From Lachnospiraceae bacterium (lineage in GTDB: Bacteria; Bacillota_A; Clostridia; Lachnospirales; Lachnospiraceae): 5,006 bases of DNA. The stretch covers positions 1 to 5,006 of the forward strand of contig JAGACI010000157.1 of assembly GCA_017614185.1 (NCBI GenBank). The letters run 5' to 3'. Each line of letters begins with the position of its first letter. The stretch's first letter is position 1. This document shows, piece after piece, positions 1 through 5,006 of this stretch. A program made the position numbers and the translations under genes. The notes under the pieces were generated by a model, which saw only the letters and a list, made by a program, of their open reading frames with translations, was not told where the DNA came from and did no database searches.

Positions 1-750
1 GTCGGAATCAATTCGGATGAGGAGTTTGAGGGTGTTATCAATAAAAAGGTAAGGAAGGGAACCGAGAACTTCCTTAAGTCCCCCGCAATGAGCGATGAGG
101 AGTGCCTTCAGGCGATTGAGGCAGGAATCGATGTGGTTAAGTCCTGCAAGGAGCGTGGAATAGGAATCATCGCGACAGGCGAGATGGGAATCGGCAATAC
201 GACCACTGCTACGGCTGTACTTTCGGCTCTTACCGGTGTCGCTCCAAGGAAAATAGTGGGACGAGGCGCAGGTCTTACAAGAGAAGGATTAAAACGCAAA
301 AAAGAAGTTATCAAAGCCGGAATCAGGCTTTATCGCAAGTCTCCGGCACCCAGAAAAGCAAGAAGAAAAGAGGATGTCTTCGAAGCATTAAGACGTCTTG
401 GAGGACTTGATATAGCAGGCCTTGCCGGAGTTTATATAGGATGTGCGATGGAAGGCATTCCTGTTGTGATAGACGGTCTCATCGGAGCGGTTGCGGGACT
501 TGCGGCAGAGAAACTTGTAAAGGGAAGCAAGGCATTTATGATTGCATCGCATAAGGGAAGAGAAAAGGGAGCAGAACTTGCGCTCAAAACCCTCGACCTT
601 AAGCCTGTAATCGATGCGGACATGGCCCTTGGAGAGGGAAGCGGCGCTTTGATGATTTTCCCGCTTCTTGATATGGCGATGTCACTTTATTTAAGCGGAA
701 CGACTTTTAGCAGTACAGATATTTCCCAGTACGAAAGGTATAAGAGATGA
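1..750 (+). CDS. cobT: Nicotinate-nucleotide--dimethylbenzimidazole phosphoribosyltransferase CobT, 5'-truncated by the window edge
   Basis: Transfers phosphoribose from nicotinate mononucleotide to the lower-ligand base (typically dimethylbenzimidazole), giving alpha-ribazole 5'-phosphate and nicotinate; cytoplasmic. The frame is open from base 1. The ATG at 88 is internal, because CobT-like sequence (KGTENFLKSPAMS, codons 19-31) runs through it. Visible are 249 codons of a family usually near 350, so roughly the first 100 residues lie outside. Family motifs are GEMGIGNTT (codons 60-68), GRGAGLTREGL, LGGLDIAGLAG, VIDGLIGAVAGL and ALGEGSGALM. The Glu codon at 634-636 in the last motif corresponds to the catalytic base known from Salmonella CobT (Glu317). 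An unusually basic stretch (334-375) lengthens the loop before LGGLDIAG. The stop codon overlaps the cobU start (ATGA), implying translational coupling. Which base this enzyme prefers cannot be read from the sequence. Confidence 0.96.
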   Translation, partial: VGINSDEEFEGVINKKVRKGTENFLKSPAMSDEECLQAIEAGIDVVKSCKERGIGIIATGEMGIGNTTTATAVLSALTGVAPRKIVGRGAGLTREGLKRKKEVIKAGIRLYRKSPAPRKARRKEDVFEALRRLGGLDIAGLAGVYIGCAMEGIPVVIDGLIGAVAGLAAEKLVKGSKAFMIASHKGREKGAELALKTLDLKPVIDADMALGEGSGALMIFPLLDMAMSLYLSGTTFSSTDISQYERYKR

Positions 751-1316
751 TTACTCTTGTCATAGGAACGACGGATTCCGGCAAATCTGCACTTGCCGAG
801 AAGCTTTGCCTTGAGAGCGGAGATTCAGAACGCTACTATATCGCAACGATGAAAGTTTACGATGACGCGGGAAAAGAGCGCATTGAGAAGCACAGAAGGG
901 CGAGAGCGGGCAAAGGCTTTATCACAATCGAAAAGCCTTTTTCAATAAATGAGTGTGTCGACGAGATGGCTGATCCAATGCATTCGACGGCGCTTTTGGA
1001 GTGCGTCTCAAATCTTGTCGGAAATGAGATGTACGAGAATCCTTCGTGGAGAGGTTTTCTTGATTTTTCGGGAGGCGACAGCCTTATTGCAAAGAAGGCA
1101 ATGGAGGCTTTTGTAGCTGCCGTGGTAAAAGAAATTGAGTATCTTGGCTCAAAGGTCAATAACCTTGTCATAGTAAGTAACGACTATCCGAAGGATGATG
1201 AAGACTACGATGATGAGACGAGATTTTATATAACTCTTTTGGACCTTGTAAATGAGAAGCTTAAGAAAAAGGCTGACAAGGTCATTGATGTAAGATTAAA
1301 CGGAGAAAAAATCTGA
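747..1316 (+). CDS. cobU: Bifunctional adenosylcobinamide kinase / adenosylcobinamide-phosphate guanylyltransferase CobU (divergent)
   Basis: Phosphorylates adenosylcobinamide and transfers GMP onto adenosylcobinamide phosphate, giving adenosylcobinamide-GDP, the CobS substrate. The 189 residues fit the family's usual 170-200. A P-loop is seen at residues 7-14 (GTTDSGKS; the usual form is GGxRSGKS). YYIATMKVYDDAGKERIEKH follows, and His49 aligns with the guanylylated histidine of Salmonella CobU (His46). LLECVSNLVGNEM (83-95) replaces the usual LLDCLTLW-type segment. The usual SNEVGxGIVP segment is replaced by SNDYPKDDEDYDDETR (144-159), which lacks the GIVP residues; VNEKLKKKADKVIDV resembles the normal C-terminus. 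The ATG overlaps the cobT stop, with AAAGG at 734-738 as ribosome binding site 8 nt upstream. Residues for both half-reactions look retained, but activity of this divergent form is inferred. A P-loop protein of other function is unlikely given the neighbours. Confidence 0.9.
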   Translation: MITLVIGTTDSGKSALAEKLCLESGDSERYYIATMKVYDDAGKERIEKHRRARAGKGFITIEKPFSINECVDEMADPMHSTALLECVSNLVGNEMYENPSWRGFLDFSGGDSLIAKKAMEAFVAAVVKEIEYLGSKVNNLVIVSNDYPKDDEDYDDETRFYITLLDLVNEKLKKKADKVIDVRLNGEKI

Positions 1317-1317
1317 T

Positions 1318-2097
1318 ATGAAGATTCTAAGGTGGATGGCGGTCACGTTTTCGCTTTATTCAAGAATACCGATGCCGCGCTTTACATGGGAAGAAGACGA
1401 TATGGCGCACAGCCTTATGTTTTTTCCTCTTGTCGGAGCAGTAATCGGAGCGTTTATATGGCTTATAAATGTGCCTTCATTTATGAGTGAAATCCCCATG
1501 GCGGTCAAAGTTATGTTAACCATACTTGCACCGATCCTCGTTACCGGCGGCTTTCATCTTGACGGCTTCATGGATACCGAAGATGCGCTTCGCTCATACG
1601 CGGACAAGGACAGAAAACTTGAGATTTTAAAGGATCCTCACATCGGAGCGTTCGCGGTAATAGGGCTTGTAAGAGCGCTTATTATTGAGGCGTGTGCGGT
1701 TACTTTTTACCTGGTTACGGTTAAGGGCGACTCCCCCAAAACAATTCTTTTGGGCCTTGTATTTGTGGTTTCAAGGTGCTTAAGCGGGCTTACTTCGCTT
1801 ACCTTTAAGAAGGCCAAAAGAAGCGGAATGCTTTACGAGGAGACGAAGAATGATTACACGCTAGTTAAGACGATGCTTGTGATTTTCTTAGTCGCTTCGG
1901 TAATCGGGGCAGTTATTATCAACCAGGCAGCAGGCCTTGCATTGATTCTTAGCAACCTGCTTTTCATGTACATATACAGATATAAAGCTTACAAGGAATT
2001 CGGGGGAGTTACCGGAGACACCGCAGGGTGGTTTTTGTGTTTTTCGGAAGGATTGGTAACAGCAGTTTTAGGAGTGGTTTTGTTTATCGTGGGGTAG
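1318..2097 (+). CDS. cobS: Adenosylcobinamide-GDP ribazoletransferase (cobalamin synthase) CobS
   Basis: Integral membrane enzyme that joins adenosylcobinamide-GDP to alpha-ribazole (or its phosphate), releasing GMP and forming adenosylcobalamin (or its phosphate). The 259 residues match the usual 240-260. Family motifs in order are SRIPMP (15-20), FFPLVGAVIGAF (35-46), GGFHLDGFMDTEDAL (77-91), whose acidic residues are the presumed Mg-dependent site, LEILKDPHIGAFAVIGLV (101-118) and GGVTGDTAGW (229-238). Hydrophobic segments are apparent near 35-52, 64-77, 111-135, 142-158, 184-215 and 240-258, as expected for a polytopic protein. The start lies 1 nt after the cobU stop; GGAGA at 1302-1306 is a ribosome binding site 11 nt upstream. 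Nothing looks truncated. It is the convergence point for the products of CobT and CobU encoded just upstream. Confidence 0.96.
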   Translation: MKILRWMAVTFSLYSRIPMPRFTWEEDDMAHSLMFFPLVGAVIGAFIWLINVPSFMSEIPMAVKVMLTILAPILVTGGFHLDGFMDTEDALRSYADKDRKLEILKDPHIGAFAVIGLVRALIIEACAVTFYLVTVKGDSPKTILLGLVFVVSRCLSGLTSLTFKKAKRSGMLYEETKNDYTLVKTMLVIFLVASVIGAVIINQAAGLALILSNLLFMYIYRYKAYKEFGGVTGDTAGWFLCFSEGLVTAVLGVVLFIVG

Positions 2098-2100
2098 TTT

Positions 2101-2724
2101 ATGGCGCATAAGAGAGTACTACTTATTAGGCACGGGCAGACGCCCGGAAATGAGGAAAAACGCTACATCGGCAGGAAATCCGACGAAGCCTTGTCGGAAC
2201 TTGGCCAAAGCCTTGCAAAGAAAGCGGCAAAGGCCCTCGGAGAAACACCGGGGTTTAACAAGGATGGGTTTAAAATCTATGCAAGCCCGTTAAAAAGAGC
2301 GACCGAGACGGCCGGAATTCTTTTTGGTGAAAACAGAATCATCACACCGATTGAGGAGCTTACGGAAATTGACTTTGGCGATTTTGAGGGGCTTAATTAC
2401 AACGACTTAAAGGAAAACCGCGATTACCAGCTTTGGATTGACAGCGGCGGAAAGATGGCTTTTCCAAACGGAGAGGACAGGGACGAGTTTATCGAGCGTT
2501 CCTTCAGAGGCTTTTTCAAGGCAATCGAGAACGATCTTGAAAAAGAGGTTGCAATCGTCTGTCATGGTGGTAACATTATGTCGATTTTGAGTCGTATTAC
2601 CGGAAAGGATTATTTTGACTTCATGACGCCGAATCTTGGCGGTTATATCTTGGAGTTTGAATTGGAAAATGAGAGGATATCTGAGTTTACATTACATAGC
2701 TTTGACCTTGGGAGTGATTCTTGA
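2101..2724 (+). CDS. cobC: Histidine phosphatase family protein, probable alpha-ribazole / adenosylcobalamin phosphatase CobC
   Basis: Phosphoglycerate-mutase-like phosphatase of 207 residues, the usual size. LIRHGQT (8-14) carries the phosphohistidine nucleophile His11; ASPLKRATET (61-70) supplies Arg66; LTEIDFGDFEGL (87-98) carries the likely proton donor Glu89; VCHGGNI (153-159) supplies the second histidine, His155. All catalytic positions are present. The superfamily is functionally broad, so the assignment to removal of the 5'-phosphate of alpha-ribazole phosphate or adenosylcobalamin phosphate rests mainly on its place between cobS and cbiB. It starts 3 nt after the cobS stop with a weak GTGGGG (2089-2094) ribosome binding site, consistent with reinitiation by ribosomes leaving cobS. 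The 3' end overlaps the probable cbiB start by 56 nt. A generic phosphoglycerate-mutase-like enzyme is the alternative, but less likely here. Confidence 0.88.
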   Translation: MAHKRVLLIRHGQTPGNEEKRYIGRKSDEALSELGQSLAKKAAKALGETPGFNKDGFKIYASPLKRATETAGILFGENRIITPIEELTEIDFGDFEGLNYNDLKENRDYQLWIDSGGKMAFPNGEDRDEFIERSFRGFFKAIENDLEKEVAIVCHGGNIMSILSRITGKDYFDFMTPNLGGYILEFELENERISEFTLHSFDLGSDS

Positions 2725-3685
2725 TCAAATCATAGGAGACCCGCATTTTATGCCACATCCCGTGAAGTTAATCGGGAAGCTTATTTCTTTTGCAGAAAAA
2801 AGACTGCTTGGCGAGGAACTCCCTCCTTTGGCAATGCGAGACAGGAAAAAAGAGGTATGGCGGGGCTTACTTCTCTGGCTTATCGTTATTGCGGTTACTG
2901 GCACTGCAACCAAGCTTATCTTATCCTGGTCCTACGGGCTTAATAAGATTCTTGGCGTCGCAGTTGAGGCGATTCTTACCTGCTATATTCTTGCGGCGAG
3001 GAGCCTTTACAGAGAGAGCATGGCAGTTTCAAAGGAGCTTGAAAAAGGTGATATCGAGGGAGCCAGGAACGCTCTTTCCATGATCGTCGGGCGTGATACA
3101 GAGAATCTTAATGAGGAAGAAATCACTAAAGCCGCTGTCGAAACAGTAGCGGAAAATACATCGGACGGAGTTATTTCGCCGCTTCTTTTTACCATGATTG
3201 GCGGACCGACACTCGGCATGATTTATAAGGCCGTTAACACCATGGACTCGATGCTTGGCTACAAGAATGAGAGATACACCAATTTTGGCCTTGTTGCGGC
3301 GAGGGCGGATGACGTGTTTAACTTTATTCCGTCAAGAATCAGCGCGATTTTGATGATTATCGGCACATTCTTTATGGGAATTTTCAAAAGAGTGTATAAT
3401 GTAAGCAGAGCCGTAAAGATTTGGAAGAGAGACAGATATAATCATTTGTCTCCCAATTCTGCCCAGACCGAGAGCGTCTGTGCCGGAGCGCTTGGCATTA
3501 AGCTTGGCGGTGACCATTATTACAACGGAGTTTTGGTATCAAAACCCACAATCGGCGACGAAATAAGAAAGACTGAAATAAAAGATATAAAAAGAGCCAA
3601 CAACCTCATGTTTATGGCGGAGATTATAGCGATGGTACATGCTCTGAATGTACTGGCTTCGGGTATTATCAGGTGGTTCTTATGA
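2669..3685 (+). CDS. cbiB: Adenosylcobinamide-phosphate synthase CbiB (CobD in the Pseudomonas naming)
   Basis: Membrane enzyme attaching (R)-1-amino-2-propanol phosphate, made by CobD, to adenosylcobyric acid, giving adenosylcobinamide phosphate. From the ATG at 2669 it is 338 residues, within the usual 310-340. Family blocks are LDQIIGDPH...PHPV (18-32), GRDTENL (141-147), ETVAENTSDGVISPLLF (158-174), YKAVNTMDSMLGYKNERY (186-203), ARADDVFNFIPSR (211-223) and HLSPNSAQTESVCAGALG (259-276). Hydrophobic segments occur near 4-22, 65-85, 95-112, 168-185, 222-240 and 316-333. The frame is open back to an ATG at 2636, but those 11 extra residues are hydrophilic and not family-like, and 2669 places the first hydrophobic segment directly before LDxxxGDP as in relatives. 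The ribosome binding site there is poor (TGGAG at 2651-2655, 13 nt away), so the start is less certain than the identity. The gene overlaps cobC by 56 nt. Confidence 0.93.
   Translation: MRGYLSLHYIALTLGVILDQIIGDPHFMPHPVKLIGKLISFAEKRLLGEELPPLAMRDRKKEVWRGLLLWLIVIAVTGTATKLILSWSYGLNKILGVAVEAILTCYILAARSLYRESMAVSKELEKGDIEGARNALSMIVGRDTENLNEEEITKAAVETVAENTSDGVISPLLFTMIGGPTLGMIYKAVNTMDSMLGYKNERYTNFGLVAARADDVFNFIPSRISAILMIIGTFFMGIFKRVYNVSRAVKIWKRDRYNHLSPNSAQTESVCAGALGIKLGGDHYYNGVLVSKPTIGDEIRKTEIKDIKRANNLMFMAEIIAMVHALNVLASGIIRWFL
3671..3676 (+). promoter_or_regulatory. Ribosome binding site of cobD, deciding the start
   Basis: AGGTGG differs by one base from the consensus AGGAGG and lies 5 nt before the ATG at 3682. 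It contains the competing in-frame GTG at 3673, which would have no comparable site of its own. It lies inside the last codons of cbiB. Confidence 0.7.
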
Positions 3686-4740
3686 GACATGGCGGGGATA
3701 TTTACAGAAACAAAGTGAATCTTGATTTTTCAGTTAACTTAAATCCTCTCGGAACTCCCGAGAGTGTTCTTAATGCGGTCAAAGACTGCACAGACACTTT
3801 GTCTGTTTACCCCGATATTGAGCAGGTGGCTGTCAAAGAAGCCATCGCAGATTTTGAGGGCGTTAACCCTTCCGAAATTCTTGCCGGAAACGGCGCATCC
3901 GATCTTATCATGACGCTTGTTCGCGCACTTAACCCTAAGAAAGCACTTTTGTATGAACCTACTTTTTCCGGATATACCTATGCACTCAATTCTGTCGAGT
4001 GCAGGACGAAGCATGTGATTATAAGAGAGTCTGAGGGCTTTCTTATTACCGAGGATTACATGGGAAGCCTTGATGAGAGAGCGGATATTCTTTTCCTTTG
4101 CAATCCTTCGAATCCCACGGGCAGAAACATAGATGAGAGCGTTTTGCTTAAATATCTTGATAAGGCAAAAGAGGCCGGAACGACAGTCGTTCTTGATGAG
4201 AGCTTCTATTTCCTCTCGGATATTTCCGAGGAAGATGACGCAGAGCGCACCAGAACGCTTATCGACAGATACAAGAATTTATATATAGTCCGTTCGCTTA
4301 CAAAGCTTTTGGCAATGCCGGGAGTCCGCATGGGATATGTGATTTCCGACGAAGCAAACATTGGAATCCTATCAAGATTCCTGCCTGAGTGGAACCTTTC
4401 TTTGATGGCTGAAAAAGCAATCGTTGCGGGGATGGATGTTCTTAAAAATACTGATTTTCTTGCAAAAACTCACGAGCTTATCAAAGGCGAGAGAGACTAT
4501 TTAAACCACCAGTTTATGAACATGGGAATACTCATTTTCAAGAGCAATGCACCTTTCGTGCTTTTCAAGTGCCGCGAAGAACTGGCGGAAAGGCTTCTTT
4601 CCAAAGGAATAATGATAAGAGACTGCTACAATTATCCGGGCCTTTATAAGGGCGTTTTCAGAGTCGCCGTCAAGGACAGGAAGAGCAATGAAGCTCTTGT
4701 GAATGCCATTAAGGAGATACGCAGTGAAGAATTCAAGTAA
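3682..4740 (+). CDS. cobD: Threonine-phosphate decarboxylase CobD (PLP-dependent)
   Basis: Decarboxylates L-threonine O-3-phosphate to (R)-1-amino-2-propanol phosphate, the linker that CbiB installs; cytoplasmic fold-type I aminotransferase-like enzyme. The 352 residues match the usual 350-365. The start HGGDIYR...LDFSVNLNPLG (3-24) is diagnostic for CobD as against histidinol-phosphate aminotransferase (HisC). PLP-site motifs are AGNGAS (68-73), CNPSNPTG (140-147, Asn144), LDESF (171-175, Asp172) and SLTKLLAMPGVRMGY (205-219), with Lys208 (codon 4303-4305) as the Schiff-base lysine and Arg216 following. Start choice: the frame extends to a GTG at 3673, but AGGTGG (3671-3676) is a good ribosome binding site 5 nt before the ATG at 3682, which also forms an ATGA overlap with the cbiB stop. 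HisC is the close relative to exclude; cbiB adjacency supports CobD. Confidence 0.94.
   Translation: MRHGGDIYRNKVNLDFSVNLNPLGTPESVLNAVKDCTDTLSVYPDIEQVAVKEAIADFEGVNPSEILAGNGASDLIMTLVRALNPKKALLYEPTFSGYTYALNSVECRTKHVIIRESEGFLITEDYMGSLDERADILFLCNPSNPTGRNIDESVLLKYLDKAKEAGTTVVLDESFYFLSDISEEDDAERTRTLIDRYKNLYIVRSLTKLLAMPGVRMGYVISDEANIGILSRFLPEWNLSLMAEKAIVAGMDVLKNTDFLAKTHELIKGERDYLNHQFMNMGILIFKSNAPFVLFKCREELAERLLSKGIMIRDCYNYPGLYKGVFRVAVKDRKSNEALVNAIKEIRSEEFK
4711..4716 (+). promoter_or_regulatory. Ribosome binding site of the cysteine-rich gene, deciding a GTG start
   Basis: AAGGAG is a near-consensus Shine-Dalgarno sequence inside the last codons of cobD. Its 7-nt spacing to the GTG at 4724 favours that codon over the upstream ATG at 4703, which would place this site inside the gene. 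Confidence 0.75.
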
Positions 4741-4957
4741 GTTTTTTGCAAACAGGGAGTGCGAATACTATCCCTGCCATAAGATTGAGGAGCAAAACTG
4801 CCTGTTTTGTTATTGCCCCATATACAACCTGGATTGCCCCGGCAACCCCAAAATGATTGAGAAAAACGGAAAGCTCATAAAGAGCTGCGCCGACTGCACC
4901 TTCCCGCATAGGGCGGAGAATTATGAGAAGATTATTGGAGTGCTAAAGAGTAGATAG
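4724..4957 (+). CDS. Cysteine-rich small domain protein (PF04071-like), probable metal-binding, function unknown
   Basis: A 77-residue protein with eight cysteines: Cys13, Cys18 (followed by His19), Cys26, Cys29, Cys31, Cys38, Cys55 and Cys58, plus His62. SKFFANRECEYYPCHK, NCLFCYCPIY and SCADCTFPH match my memory of the 'cysteine-rich small domain' family, which is often found in or beside cobalamin operons of anaerobes. The CxxC pairs suggest bound metal (zinc, iron-sulfur or cobalt); which one cannot be told. There is no signal peptide or membrane segment, so it is probably cytoplasmic. The frame is open from an ATG at 4703, but AAGGAG at 4711-4716 sits 7 nt before an in-frame GTG at 4724, after which family-like sequence begins, so GTG is preferred. 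It overlaps the end of cobD by 17 nt, implying coupled translation. A role in B12 synthesis is inferred from position only. Confidence 0.85.
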   Translation: MKNSSKFFANRECEYYPCHKIEEQNCLFCYCPIYNLDCPGNPKMIEKNGKLIKSCADCTFPHRAENYEKIIGVLKSR

Positions 4958-4995
4958 AGACTTTAGTTTGTGCATATACAAATAATGTCCTGTTT

Positions 4996-5006
4996 AGGAT
5001 GGAGAA
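4996..5006 (+). promoter_or_regulatory. Possible ribosome binding site for a gene beyond the window
   Basis: The purine-rich AGGATGGAGAA at the window's end follows a 38-nt gap after the last stop codon, with no terminator between. It could be the Shine-Dalgarno region of the next gene, meaning the operon continues. The start codon is not visible, so this is tentative. Confidence 0.3.

Noticed and set aside
88..90. ATG at 88 as the start of cobT
   Set aside because: CobT-family sequence continues upstream in the same open frame to base 1, so this methionine is internal (the conserved PAM of SPAMS).
857..1171. Minus-strand open frame of 104 codons opposite cobU
   Set aside because: It is an antisense shadow of a well-supported gene, with no recognisable motif and no independent ribosome binding site. 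The same holds for the other minus-strand frames opposite cobT, cbiB and cobD.
2790..3083. Alternate plus-strand frame of 97 codons inside cbiB
   Set aside because: It lies wholly within conserved cbiB coding sequence and its product resembles no family I recognise.
4967..4982. Small inverted repeat TTTGT-GCATAT-ACAAA after the last gene, considered as terminator or operator
   Set aside because: The arms are only 5 bp and AT-rich, and no T-run follows, so it is too weak for an intrinsic terminator. No known operator matches it.
4981..4986. AATAAT as a possible -10 promoter box
   Set aside because: No acceptable -35 hexamer lies 16-18 nt upstream, and the surroundings are simply AT-rich.
4988..4999. 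TCCT-GTTT-AGGA mini-hairpin near the window end
   Set aside because: A 4-bp stem is expected by chance, and the 3' arm overlaps a purine-rich, Shine-Dalgarno-like stretch. Without the downstream gene nothing can be concluded.

Overview
The window is one tightly packed, all plus-strand operon segment encoding the late (nucleotide-loop) half of cobalamin (vitamin B12) biosynthesis. The protein style and gene order, the moderate GC content, and the presence of a Lachnospiraceae-type CobU and a cysteine-rich small protein beside cobD all suggest an anaerobic Clostridia member, probably Lachnospiraceae. That placement is inferred from sequence style, not from a marker gene.

Layout from left to right: cobT, missing its N-terminus at the window edge (1-750); cobU (747-1316); cobS (1318-2097); a cobC-like histidine phosphatase (2101-2724); cbiB (about 2669-3685); cobD, threonine-phosphate decarboxylase (about 3682-4740); and a 77-residue cysteine-rich protein (about 4724-4957). 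The last 49 bases are non-coding as far as can be seen and end in a Shine-Dalgarno-like stretch that may serve a gene just outside the window. Neighbouring genes overlap by 4, 56, 4 and 17 nt or are separated by 1 to 3 nt. I see no internal promoter, riboswitch or terminator, so any cobalamin riboswitch must lie upstream of the window.

The genes work as one pathway. CobD makes aminopropanol phosphate from threonine phosphate, and CbiB attaches it to adenosylcobyric acid to give adenosylcobinamide phosphate. CobU converts this to adenosylcobinamide-GDP. CobT makes alpha-ribazole phosphate from the lower-ligand base, CobS joins the two halves at the membrane, and CobC removes the phosphate. Cobyric acid synthesis (CbiP and the corrin-ring genes) is not in the window.

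This is mostly an ordinary, known pathway. The points worth a second look are the uncharacterised cysteine-rich protein coupled to cobD, the 56-nt cobC/cbiB overlap, the divergent CobU and a short basic insertion in CobT. I did not find convincing evidence of a previously undescribed system.
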